Source of the DNA: Staphylotrichum longicolle
Lineage: Eukaryota > Ascomycota > Sordariomycetes > Sordariales > Chaetomiaceae
Assembly (NCBI GenBank): GCA_019096155.1
Contig: JAHCVI010000005.1
Span: forward strand, 2,614,468-2,678,467
DNA length: 64,000 bases
Direction: 5' to 3'
Under the pieces are notes generated by a model. It made no database searches. It was not told the origin of the DNA and worked only from the letters and a program-made list of their open reading frames with translations. Every line of letters begins with the position of its first letter. Position 1 is the first letter of the stretch. Below are positions 41,095-52,677 of this stretch, piece by piece. A program made the position numbers and the translations under genes.

Positions 41095-43761
41095 TGGAGT
41101 TGTTCTTGTGTGTTGAGGTGGGAGAGCGGAAAATCCCCTCAAGGGTGGGCGGTTTGGGGCTGTCTCCATCCTGGGGTCCACTTTAGGGTTTGGTTCGACT
41201 CCACCGACGGACAAGTATGGGAAAACATAGAGTCAAGACTCAGGAGTGAGTTAGGAAACAGGATTCAAAGACCAAGAATAAGGAAGGTTTATATCTCTGA
41301 GGGGATTTGGTAGTGTTAAGGTGAGGATAGAGAGTGAAGCCAACCCGAGATCTTGCCGGAGCCAGTGTTCTTATTGTGGCGCACACATCACGGACCCGAC
41401 TGGCGGCAAAACGTGAATGAGATTGGAACACTCAGCTCTCAAATTTTGGGCCGCCCAGCTTTGGTGAAGAAAAAGCAACGCCCATTTTGGTTTCGGTTCA
41501 CTTTATGAACCAGTGGCTGGCGGACTGTTCTCTTCACAGGGGGCGCTCACCACGCATTGAAACATGAGTGCGCTGTATCCGGGACGGCCCGGATCGCCAG
41601 CTGCCAGCACGATTACAGGCCTTTGGCATTGTCGTTGAAAATGTCAATCTCGGAGCGGATTCTCCGACTTTGGTTGTGGGCTTGCTCGGGTTGACCGCTG
41701 GTCATTTGCCAACGATGCGCCGTCACTGCCGTGACAAAGCTTGTCTGAGAAACAATGATGTGGCCGCGATGGACAGCTGAGATTGTCTCGAACCTTGAAG
41801 AAAGGCTCACCGATGAAGGGCGGGGAAGAACCACGAATGGGTAGGGTGGGTTTGCCGATCGCCGCACAGATGTGCACACTGGTGCCGAGTGTTGGGTGTT
41901 TCTAGGGTGAAAGATTAGAGTGTCCAATCCATCCCTGTTGCTCTGCACGGTTAGGACTCTGCAGGGGCGCCGCCTCCCTGGTGCTGGGTCCTCGAGTCAC
42001 CGGCCGGACTCCGGAGGCCACCGCCTGCGAGATATTTCACCGAGATCTAGAAGAAAAGGTGACAACATTTAGGCCTTGCATGTTGCAATTGGGTAATAAA
42101 ATTCAGCTGTGGAGTTTAACCCGAGCTCGACTGTCTTTGGAACCACGTCTTGACTGGTTTCGGCGAGTTTGTGCAGGAGCGGCCAGATGCAAAGCTCCGA
42201 GTGGCTGTTTCTGAGACGCTTTTCCAACATCGGACTCCTGAAGAGCCTAGATTGAGACTCCAAGAGCAGTCGTTGGATTCCTCGATTAGTGGTCTGTTTC
42301 GAGTGCGAAAGCCTGGCTTCTGTTCGGGACATGCCGAGCACGAGCTCTTTAGGGTGGATGCGAGACGTGGAGAGTAAATGAGATTACGACCAAGTGTCAG
42401 GGGATTATTGTATGACCTTGTTAAGAAAAAAAATGTTTCGACCAATAGCCCAAGTTGATGGATCAGACCAATTTCTTTGCAAGATGATCAGGGATGCTGT
42501 GTCGCGGTGGCATTGTAACCACGGAAGCAAACAACTTAAGTCAAATGAACTGCCCGACGCCGTGTCAGGTCTACCAGTGTAACAACCTCAGATGCGGATC
42601 AAATCCATCGAATTGGCAGATGGGGAACTGCGGCGTGGTTGGTCACAATTTGAAGAGGCGGCGCGCACCTGTGAGGTCCCGAAGTCTGTCGTCGGTTGAG
42701 GGTCGGCTGACAGCGAACCCGCCGCCATTCAATGCGGCCTCCCGGACGTGGCAAAATGACACTGAAGATCGTATTTTGGATGTGGATGATTGGCAATGTT
42801 GTGCACCGGAGGAAGTCCTCGCCTGAGAGTGACTGCTTGAGGCTGGATCGTAAGGCGATGTTGAGATCATCCTGGATTCCCCTGGCTGTGAACCAAGGGA
42901 ATGCCCAAGGATTTCCAGGTTGCGGGCGGAAGTTCACGGTGGTGCCTTGGTTGGAGAACTATTCTTGGAAAGGTCCTCGACAAACCAAGGGAGAGGGAGG
43001 TTGGTACGTTCCCGGTTGCCGCACTTTTCTTCTCAGGAGGCAGATAGGAAAATGCACTGGGTCCTCGGAAAACTCAGATCTGCGAGGGTCTGTCCCGGGA
43101 GACTGTCGTACAGCATTCTCTGCACACTCTGACTGGACTCCTCGCCTTGATGTTGGCTCTTTGGCGATGGAAGGTATACCGAGGTGGCAAGCTTCCCAGA
43201 GTTCACCATTGCTGATGAGAAATGGATTTGTGGCTCGCTCTGTCCGTTTGGGTTTCGGTGCAGACCGATAGTGCTGCGTTGCGCGTTTTGGATAGCAAAA
43301 GGCCCGAAATGGCGAAAACGTTTCAGCGCCTCAGGCGGCGCGCATGCAGGCGTGACAAAGCTCGAGGTTTAGGGAGACGTCGGTGGTTCTCGGGCCTCTT
43401 CGCTGGCCAAGGTCTCACTCGGAAAATCTGGACTTGGGTTGCCCTGTTTCACATCACATTATCATATTGCCAAAACAGGAAATAGGGTGCCGATGAGCGT
43501 CGACCACCACTGAGGGACTCGCGGACAACCGACCGGACGGCCGGACTTGGGGAGGTTGAGACTGACCCAAAGGGCTAACATTTGAATGAAGAGTATCATA
43601 CTGTTCAACAAGAAGAGAAGTCTATATAAGACGGCTTCATCCTCCTCCATCAACTCCCAACTTCTTCCCAGCATCAGCAGCATCTTCAACTCAACACTCC
43701 AACCAACAAACAAAAAACCAATCTTCCGCTTCTTCAAGCACCACTCTTCATAACCACCAAA
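41095..43761. other. Gene-poor region and hydrophobin promoter
   Basis: About 2.6 kb without a recognised gene. Open frames at 41568-43372 have no domains or codon bias. The final 150 bases form the hydrophobin promoter. Confidence 0.55.
43623..43630 (+). promoter_or_regulatory. TATA box of the hydrophobin gene
   Basis: TATATAAG lies about 135 bases upstream of the hydrophobin ATG, with a CT/A-rich leader in between. This is the arrangement of strongly expressed fungal surface-protein genes. Confidence 0.6.
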
Positions 43762-44089
43762 ATGCAGTTCTCCAGCGTCTTCACCATCCTGGCCGTCGCC
43801 ATGACCGCCTCTGCCCTCCCCTCTGAGGTCGCCCGCGGCAACAACATCGCCAGCTGCAACGCCGCGTCGCAGAACGTCTGCTGCAACGGCCTCCTCAACT
43901 GCGTGGTCCAGGTCGCCGGCAAGACCTGCAACACTGAGGCCTACTGCTGCGAGACCACGGCCCCCCAGGTAAGCGCCAGCACAGCAACCCTCCAAGCTCT
44001 CACCCCAGCACCCGAGACTAACACACTCTCCCCTCCTCCAGGGCGGTCTTGTCAACGTCAACGCCCTCAACTGCGTCAAGGTTCTCTAA
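43762..44089 (+). CDS. Small hydrophobin with unusually short Cys loops
   Basis: Exons 43762-43968 and 44042-44089 give 84 aa. A signal peptide (MQFSSVFTILAVAMTASALP) precedes eight Cys in the order C-CC-C-C-CC-C. Spacings are C-x7-CC-x5-C-x8-C-x5-CC-x16-C. The pattern is that of hydrophobins, but loop C3-C4 (5 residues; usually 11 or more) and C4-C5 (8; class II has 16) are very short. It therefore fits neither class I nor class II cleanly. Hydrophobins coat spores and hyphae by self-assembly at air-water surfaces. The frame is intact and a TATA box lies upstream. The 3' flank contains an AC-rich tract. Confidence 0.85.
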
Positions 44090-45165
44090 GTGCCATGACA
44101 ACCCCAACAAAGAAGGCCCAGAGTTCTCCTCCAGCACATAAAAAAAGGCAGGGTCGGGATGGCGCGCGCCGTCAACACACAGCGACGCAACACAACGACA
44201 ACGGCACACACACGCAAAAAGCGCACCACCCCGACCCATCGCGGAGGCCAGCAAGACACGGGAAGCCGACGGGTGCCTCAAGGGAGGAAGGATTCTCAGG
44301 GTCCTCTTTTTTTTTCTCATTCACACTTTCACGATTCTGTCTACTACTGGTTTTGTTTCCTCAGGCCTGGGGGGCTCAACCGGCCACGCTCATTCACTGG
44401 GAGATAGGTACCTACCCATAGCTAGTACATTCGCGGTAATCTAATACTTTTGTTGCCGGCTATCTTGGTGATGTTTTGATCTGAGTGTTTGGGTTGTTTC
44501 ATTGTGAGATGCGCGGGGGCTGAGAATTGTGTTCAGGGGGTTAGAAGTGACCTTGCAGAGGTTTGGATGCCTCTTGGCTCAAGGTGGGATAGTAACAAAT
44601 CATGAACGAGCGATCGTCGCAAGGAAAGTTTTAAATTGTAGGTTTGACAGCAGCTGGTGGATCGCTTGTATTTCCTGCCTTCGTGCGTCCCTGCGGTGCT
44701 TGGTCCCTTGCAGATCCCGGACATCCGACTCATGTCAGGGGTGTTCGGATGCAAGATGTAAGGGACCGAGCAATGATCAACACCAGTTTGTGCAAGCCAA
44801 GAGTTCAGCTCAACTTCCATGAAGGACAGCCGAAGAATAATCCAAATCCAGTCTCTCAATACTGGAGGATGACTTCAAAAAGGTGGTTGGGCACATAGCA
44901 TAATCTGTCGAACTAAACAGATTGAAGCACCTTGTTTGAAGAGATGACAAGTTAAGGCAACGTTATATTGGGACGACTGCTTGCAGTCATCAGCATAGAT
45001 GATGGCTAACTCTGGCATAAACCGCTCCATCTGGAACCGGCACCACTGGTGCTGGGTTACACCTTCCAGGGTGCCATTCCAAAAATTTCCAATTGTACGT
45101 TGCTCTGAACTCTGGCATCCCAAAATGTTTCCGGCAATGCCAACAAGACTGTTCTTGCCGGTTTG
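44090..45165. other. Intergenic
   Basis: No gene is recognised. This is the 3' side of both the hydrophobin and the convergent APH-like gene. Confidence 0.5.
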
Positions 45166-46653
45166 TCAAGCCTGGGCGTCGACGACGTGCTCCGCAACAG
45201 TGTCGGTCGGCTTGTCGGTGCTGCAGCCGTTGTCGCCAGCGATGTTGGCTGGCTTGTCACTGACAAAGCCGTTCTCGGCCATCCAGGCTGCTGTCCACCA
45301 TGGCCGATGCTGAAAGGTCGCAATCTCCAGCTGCTTCGCGACTCCAACCTTGTCTTTGACCCGCTTTTGGGTTTCCGGTGAGGTGCCGTCATAGACCGGA
45401 CCGACAATCTTGTGGTATGCGTCCCGGGATGGTCCCATCTCACCAACCCGCCTCAGCTTGTCCGAAACAAGAAAGTCGTCATTGGGCGGGATGCCGCGCG
45501 CAAGCTGGACAAGTGGTGTCGGTCGCCAGTCCCTGTCAGATAGCCAAGCCGGCCTGGCATCCTGGGTCTCGTAGGCCGGAATGATGCACACGGACTCCCA
45601 GTCTACGACAGCAGTAAGCTTGAACGTGACTGGGTCAACGAGAAGATTGTGCTCCGAGAGGTCGTCGTGCCAAAGAATACCAATGTCCTCTGGTCCATTG
45701 TCGTGGGGAACGAGGCGAGGCACCAGAGCCTTGAACTGGTCGAAGATCTCATAGACGCGATCCTTGTTGCGCGCGAGCTCTCGGTCGTTCTCGCAGTACC
45801 AGGGCCCACCCTCGATAGGAGAAAGGTTCCGGATTCGCTTGCCGAGCAGCTCGAGGCGCATGTCGACCAATTCCCGGGAGGTTTTGAAAGGGGCCACGAG
45901 ATCCAGGTAGTACACGCGCTTATCGAAAAAGAACTCTTGGGCGACCATGCGGCCGAGGACAAAGTTGCCACCGGGGCCGAGGTCCTTGTCCACAACACCC
46001 AGGTCATTGTCTGGCTTGACCGGGACGGGGGCTTGGTGAGGGATCACACGATCGGCGACATCTGCAAAGTAAATATTGCCGTACTTACTGAATCGCAGCG
46101 CGACCAGCTGCTTAGTATGGACCGCCAGCTCGGCGAAGAACCTGACCCTGGCGTCGTCGGGCATGGTGGGCCAAAGTTTGCGCAGCGGCTCACCGGGCAT
46201 CATTTCCATCAAAATCCACTCGTATCCCAGTTCGTTGTCATCGCTCGAGGAGAAGGCAATCACTCGCGGAATGGGCATTGTCGTGTGCCGTCGGACGTAC
46301 TCCATTGTGGCGATCTCGCTTTCGGTCTTGAAGAAGGGCTCGACGGGGATGGAAACTCGAAACAGGTACGCTTTGTTCCAAGTCGAGTTGGTGAGGCTGT
46401 ACAGGCGGTTGAAGGTGCCCTTCGCAAAGTACTTGATCTCGGCATCGGCAAAGTCGGGAAATCGCTGACAGAGAATGCGGCGAATAGGGCTAATCTAGGC
46501 ATCGTGATCGTGGTCGTCGGGCCAGTATCGCTCGAGATATCCCTCATCTTCTTGGCTTCTCCAGTAACGGTGGAGGTCGGCGGGCAGTGGGTTGGGATGT
46601 TGAGTGTTGGAAACGCGAATGGGAAAATCACCGTTGGCGAGTTGCGAGCCCAT
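45166..46653 (-). CDS. APH-family (aminoglycoside phosphotransferase-like) kinase, with internal TAG
   Basis: The Met at 46653 opens an otherwise continuous frame of about 495 codons. ADLHRYWRSQEDEGYLERYW is followed by the single stop TAG at 46495-46497. The same frame then continues FPDFADAEIKYFAKGTFNRLYSL, the ATP-side segment RVSIPVEPFFKTESEIATMEYV, YEWILMEMMPGEPL, the catalytic ILWHDDLSEHNLLVDP (HxDxxxxN) and AVVDWESV (metal-binding Asp). Fungal genomes hold many such kinases of unknown substrate; antibiotic resistance is not implied. The TAG cannot be removed by adding a base because frame is kept on both sides. It is a real nonsense change, a substitution error, or part of an unrecognised intron ending at that TAG. 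The family name is secure, the intactness is not. Confidence 0.8.
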
Positions 46654-47819
46654 TCTCGAGAAAACAGGCCTTCCAGCTTCCGTGATTGATGATAATGGTT
46701 TGTCGATTCTCGTGTTGGTGAAGGTGTAGATGCGCCGGAAGCAAGACCGTGGAGAAAGGAAAGAGCAAGAGCCGGGAATGCTGATCGTGACCACGGGAGG
46801 GTGCGACTTCTTCGCTTCTTCGACCTTAGGACGTGGGAAACTCAAGTTTTAAAGGAAGGTGCTAGACGAGAAAGGGTTCCAGGAGTAGCAGGAGTGACAG
46901 GAACAGTTATAACTGGAAGGCGCCTTCCACTCTCTTGCCGCTCGCAATCAGGAAGTTGGTGTGGGGTTCAAAGTTCTTTCCAGGAGTTGATTCACGAGGT
47001 GTGCATGATGGTCGAAGACAACGCCATTGAAAGAAGTTCATTGCTGATAAGATGAGATAAAACCGTGAAATGTTCAGAGAAACCCGAAGCTGCAGGCGTG
47101 TACCTGCGCTCTGACTCTGGCATTGTTTCCTTTGCGTGCCACTGGTTTAGTTGCCATACGTGGCCGTAGTCTTAATTCAAGAGAAATTGACACTGACAGT
47201 GCTTCAAAGGTGTTTGTATGGGAAATTCAAGATTCATTAATGGCTTTAAGAAGCCAGGAACCCTTCACAAGGCGCTGTCACTGTTTCACAACCTCGTCTG
47301 GTCAACCTTCTCCGAATGGTTCACTTGATCTCTGTTCTGCAAGCAGCTGATGCTTCAGCAGACAAAAAGGTCACCTCCAGTTTCGCAAACCAGAAACTGC
47401 GGATGTGGTACTGAATCTGTCTATGGCCAGAGTCACACTTTTCCCTATGATAATTACTCGTACTGGCACCGGGTGAGCCTTCACAGCTTACTGACCTAGG
47501 TAAGTTAATGCTTCCCCATGATACATCCTGAAGTTAATCAATACGAGGAACCAACCCCTTTTTACGAGCTGATTTTAAGCGAAAATAAGATAAACGGTTA
47601 AAATGCAGAACATGGGATAAGTCCAGGCTTTTCAAATTAAGGGTTAAGACATTGGGGTACGAGCAGTGTGCTACACAGGCAAACGCACTCAAGCCAGGAG
47701 GTGGAAAAAAGAAAGAAAGTTGGGTATGTCTATTCTATCGGCGCTAATTTACAGTCTATCATTATTTCCATATGAAGTGCATCTTTCTCTACTCTAACCA
47801 ACCCACGTGCCGGCCAATA
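46654..47819. other. Intergenic
   Basis: A lower-GC stretch between two minus-strand genes. Nothing recognisable is present. Confidence 0.5.
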
Positions 47820-49151
47820 TTAAGACCTGCCAAAAAGGCCCCCCTTTGTCGTAAGCTTGGTCGCAAAGGCGATGACACCGCCGGCCAAGCAAATGACGCC
47901 GGCAAAGATAGTGGCCTGGAGATACCCTCCATATTTGTCCAACAACACGCCGCTCACGGGGGGACCCACCAAGGACGCTGTCGTAGCCATTGCCATGCCC
48001 ATACCCATGTAGGTGCCCAGATTGCGGGGGTCGTCGGTGCAGATCGAGAGGGCTGCCGACGCCCCTGAGATGATGGTGCCGGATGTGAAGCCAAAACCAA
48101 TCGAGTAGACGACCAACCCTGCGGTGCTCGTGGCGGTGTTCATGCACAAGGTGACAATGCCCGTGAGAACACCTCCAACGGCAAAAACGTTCAGCTTTCC
48201 AAACTTGTCAGCCAGCACGCCGGGAATAATCCGTCCAAAAGTTGACGCGCCGTTGACGATGGCCAGCAGGTATGACGCGAGGGTGGGCTCCATGCCCCTT
48301 GACACAGCGTACGTGGGGATGAAGAACAGCGGCACAAACATGCCGATGAAACAGCACCACGCGGCGCCAATGAGCATCAAGAACCTGGCCTCCTTGAACG
48401 CCTTGCCAATGAAGAAGCTCGTCTGACGCGGCGGCAGCCTGGATGTCACAGCAAAGCTGGAAAATGCCAGCAGTGGCGTCACCACGAACGCCATGATCCA
48501 TCACCACCCAAACCCAAGCGTGGACCCATTCAGCATCTTGGACAGCGCAATCGGGAACACAATCCCACCGATCGAGCTGCCCGACACCACCAGCCCCAGC
48601 GCGGCCGCCCTCTTCTTGTCAAAGTACTGCGCCACCGCAGCAAAGGCCGGCACCTGCAGCAGACTCATCGCAAAACCCGTTAGCACGCCCTGCGCCAGCA
48701 TGAAGTGCCAGTACTGCGTGCAGATGCTCGTCATCATGAGCGCGAAGACGTACAGCACCGCGCCGGGGCGGATGACCCACGAGCCGTAGCGGTCAAACAG
48801 CGGGCCTGAGAGAGCGCCGCCGGCGAACTGGATGAAGGCCGTCAGCGAGCCGATCCAGGCGACGTTGTCGGGCGTCTGGTCGCGCAGCTGGTGCGTCATG
48901 TAGTAGGCCTGGAACACGCCGAACGAGTTCATGAAGCCGAGGCAGGAGAAGAAGATGCAGGCCGCGCCGACGACGACCAGCCAGGAGCGGGCGCCGCCGT
49001 CGGGAGCCGGCGAGAAGCCCGCACCTGGCGTGGAGGGGTCCGGGAGCGGGACGGCGGATTCGGTGTCAGAGGTTGAAAAGTCGGCTGGGAGCTTCTTTTC
49101 GTTTTGAGGTGGGAGGGCTGGTGACCCTTGGGAAGAGTCGGCGGCGGCCAT
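47820..49151 (-). CDS. MFS monocarboxylate-type transporter (MCH family), with internal TGA
   Basis: The N-terminal cytosolic tail (Ser/Pro-rich, about 55 residues) is followed by RSWLVVVGAACIFFSCLGFMNSFGVFQAYY, the typical opening of fungal monocarboxylate-type carriers. GPLFDRYGSW, FQVPAFAAVAQYFDKKRAAALGLVVSGSSIGG-type segments and the C-half (FIGMFVPLFFIPTYAV, IPGVLADKFGKLNVF, SLVGPPVSGVLLDKYGG) are all present, giving twelve membrane segments. A TGA at 48501-48503 interrupts the frame between GFGW and WIMAFVV. The frame is kept across it, so it is a nonsense codon or a base miscall, not a missing base. The divergent neighbour is a Zn2Cys6 regulator, which may control it. The substrate is unknown. 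Confidence 0.82.
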
Positions 49152-49869
49152 GGCGTGCGTGTTTCAGTGTATGTGGTGTGATTTGTGTCACTTTGATGGT
49201 CGGACGGACGCGGAGTTAAGTTCAAAATCGGTTGAGATGGTGGTGCAAACCGTGTGCTGTAGGAAGAACTGAGAAAAGTACACTGTTTGTTCGGATAGTG
49301 TAATTTAGTGATATAAAAGGTGCGTAGCGTATGGCCGGGAATAGCGGGATATTAAGTGATTGCCGATGTTGCGGCTTGAGGATCCCGGATGTTGATGTCC
49401 GATCTGATAAGAGGCGGGACGGAAGGGGCTTGGGAGGAGGGCGTGGGAGAGTAATATATGCCAAGTGATCTGATAACCAGGAACTAAGGTTCACACCCTC
49501 GGATTTGTGGTGATGCGAGCTCCGAAAGGCTCTAGGTGTGCGTTGCGCCCTTCCGTGTTGTTGCCGTGTGTTCGACGTGCTCGAGACGTGTTAGTGGTGG
49601 TCGGCATATTGTGGGTAGAGACGGACTCGGTGCTCGGAATCGGAGATAATGGTGCTATTGACCAACCATTCGATGGTGTGGGGCAATCCTTCATCCTTCT
49701 CCTTCAAAGTGGATGCCTAAATCCTCCAGTTCCACAAAATGCCGAGTGATGCTTCCATCAACTTCAAAAACCCGTCCACCCCCTCGATCTCCGAAACATG
49801 GCCCGAGACTCGCTTCTGAGAATCTAATCGGCTAGCGCGCGTCATCTTACCCCATCTCGGGTGTTGGAC
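49152..49869. other. Bidirectional promoter between MFS and Zn2Cys6 genes
   Basis: 718 bases separating divergent start codons. No palindromic CGG-type Zn2Cys6 site was clearly identified by eye. Confidence 0.5.
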
Positions 49870-52411
49870 ATGATGGAGCCAGAGCGAGAGCGGCGGCGGA
49901 GAAGACCAGCAGTGTATGTACGGGCATTTGGTGCGACCAGGGTGTGACTTCACTGGCGTATGGTCAGAGTGGTCCATTCGAAACTCCGAGCCTTTCTTTT
50001 CGTCGTTCGGTGCAATTGTTAAACCGACAGGGTCTTTGCTAACTAATCAAATCATCCGACAATCAGCTCCTGCATCCTCTGCAGAAGACGAAAGATCCGG
50101 TGCAACAGAGAAACGCCATGCAGCAACTGCACAAGATCCAAAAATGCCACATGCACCTACCGGGACCCTCCGCGGCCAACAACGCAGACACGACGGCAGC
50201 AAGGCGCAATTGGCGATGCAAGCAGGCCAGCGCCAGACGTGGAGCACCCCTTAACTCCGAGTTCTGGCGTGTCGTCTACCACACCAACTCAGCATGACCC
50301 GTCTCGGCCAACGGGCACCGGCCCCACCAGCTCAGCTGCTACGTCGACCGTTGATACTCAGTCACCGGGCAGCGTTGTGAGGCCGACCAGAAGCCGAGTA
50401 GCGCCAGAGCCGGCTGCGCCGTCAGCTCCAAGCTCGGCCAACACGCCTGTCTCGACTTTTACTCGGAACTCCCGTGTCGAAACAACGACGCTCCACTTCG
50501 CCGGCGGCTTCTACTTCCATAGTGAGCATCGTCAAGCCAGCCAGCCCCAGGCCGTCACCAGGAGCGTCACACACAAGTCACGTCTCTTTGGCCAGAGCCA
50601 CTGGGTTAATGCTATCGGGCTGGTAAAGAACCCCCTACCTCTCCACAGTGTATATTGCATGCCCAACTAACTGCGCCTGTAGCTCAATGGCATGATTGAA
50701 ATGTTTGAACTTCACTTGCGCCAAAAGTCCACCGCCTTCCAGATAGAGAAACGGTGCAAAGCTTTGGCCAAGGTCATCAAAGCCCGCCGGGCACCCCCAT
50801 GGCCGTGTGTGCCAACCCCTGAGCTCCCCGCCAAGGTCGTTTCCGATGCGTTGATCGAGTGCTATCTCAGGACGAACGAGACCCTGCTCCGTGTGTTGCA
50901 CATTCCAAGCTTCAGACGTGACTACGAAGCCGTGTGGAGCCCCGACAGCAACCCCGACCCGACATTCCTTGTTCTGCTCAAGCTCGTTCTAGCCATCGGC
51001 GCGACAACCTACGACGAGTCCTTTTCCTTGCGGCCCTCTGCCGTGAGGTGGGTGTACGAGGCGCATACATGGCTTTCTGCGCCCGACTTCAAGCACCGGC
51101 TAGGCATCCCATCCCTCCAAGCAAACATATTGCTTCTCATTGCCCGCCAAGCAACAGGCGTAGGTGAGGATCTGGTGTGGGCCTCTGTCGGCAGCACGCT
51201 CCGGATTGCAATGTACATGGGCCTACACCGAGACCCGGCAGGCCTTGGACCCAGCACTACGACGCCGATGGTGGCTGAGATGCGCCGCCGGCTCTGGAAT
51301 ACCATCCTTGAAATAGCATTGGAGTCGAGTCTCAACTCCGGCGGTGCCCCATTAATTAGCCTAGACCACTTCGACACAGAGCCGCCAGGAAACTTTGACG
51401 ACGACCAGCTCACCGGGGCTGAGGGCGAGGTTTTGGTCCCCAAGCCCGACGGCACCTTCTCCCAGACCACCACGGCCATCGCCCTCCGCAGCATGTTCCC
51501 ACAACGCCTCGCCATTGTCAAATACCTCAATGACCTCTCCTCGCGTGGCTCCTACGCCGAAACCCTTAAACTCGACACCGAACTCCGCGCCGCCTACAAA
51601 ACCCTCACACGCACCCTCCAAACTTGCAAGACCCCCACAAACGGGCCCTCCGACCTCGAACTCCGAGCGGTCGATCTCCTGCTCCGCCACTACTTTGTCG
51701 CCCTCCACCTCCCTTTCTTTGCTCCCGCGCTCAAGGAGACCGAATTCGCCTTTTCCCGACGCGTCGTCGTCGAATCCGCCCTTCGTCTCTGGCGAGCCGC
51801 GTTCCCTGTCCCGCTCTCCCAGTTGCCCACCATCGACGACCCACTCGCGCGCGTCGCCATCAGCGGGTCGGGCTACTTCCGCACTATCGCCGTGCAGGCG
51901 TCAATTGTCATTGCCGTCGAGCTGACCTCCCTGATGCGCGAGGAGGAGAGTCTGGGGCTGGGACCCGTCGAGGTCCGGCCGGATTTGTTGACGGCACTGG
52001 ATGACTTCAAGGTGTGGAGCTGGAAGGGGATGGAGACGGGTGAGACAAATACCAAGGGGTATCTCGTCGCATGCCTTGTGTGGGCGCAGGTGGACGCGAT
52101 GAGGAAGGGGATGGTCGAGGAGGAGTGGGTTATGGAGGTCGTTAAGGCGGCTGAAGAGGCGGAAACGCGGTGTTTGGGCTTGTTGGAGGAGATTGAGGCG
52201 CGAGGTAGGCAGCCGCAGGATGCGCCGTTCGGCACGGCGACTCAGGGGGTGGGCGGGGACGCGGTTGTGACACCGGACTTTGGAGTGGGGGATTGGGACT
52301 ATATGGTGAGTGGTTACTGTCGCAAATTCTCGGACAATGGTGCTAATGGTGCAGATGTCTGATGTTTTGTTCAACACGGCTGGGGACCCATTGAGCTGGG
52401 TCTTCCAATAG
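49870..52411 (+). CDS. Zn2Cys6 transcription factor with fungal-specific regulatory domain
   Basis: Four exons (49870-49913, 50067-50622, 50683-52305, 52355-52411; introns 153, 60 and 49 nt) give 759 aa. The cluster SCILCRRRKIRC, then ETPCSNCTRSKNATC, shows the six Cys (C-x2-C-x6-C-x5-C-x2-C-x7-C) at residues 17-41, preceded by a basic RRRRRP patch. A Ser/Pro-rich linker follows. The segment LFGQSHWVNAIGLL and the fungal_trans domain with LAIGATTYDES, GVGEDLVWASVGSTLRIAMYMGLHRDP and MRRRLWNTILEIALESSLNSGGAPLISLDHFD complete the usual layout. It is a nuclear regulator; the divergent MFS gene is the nearest candidate target. Exon joins all keep frame. Confidence 0.9.
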
Positions 52412-52677
52412 GGTCCGGGTTGAACCTCCTAAGGGCAAGAGCCGGCTGGCTCCCTGGTGGGCTTGCGCAATCTCAGCGCTGCATTATTGGATGTTTGTTT
52501 GGTTTTGGATCGATAGGAGGCAAGGGTACCTGCTCACCCCGGTATCTTTGTCGAGTCTCTGAGTTGTACAGCACTTGCTTTGGACAAAGCCCACGCACAG
52601 CACCAGTAGCACCCATTGCCACCAATCATTCTGGGATGTCTTGTTGCCAGAGGTGTGTTTCTCGTCGGCCACTCAAG

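Noticed and set aside
42732..43271. 179-residue open frame
   Set aside because: Overlaps other open frames of equal quality and has no recognisable sequence.
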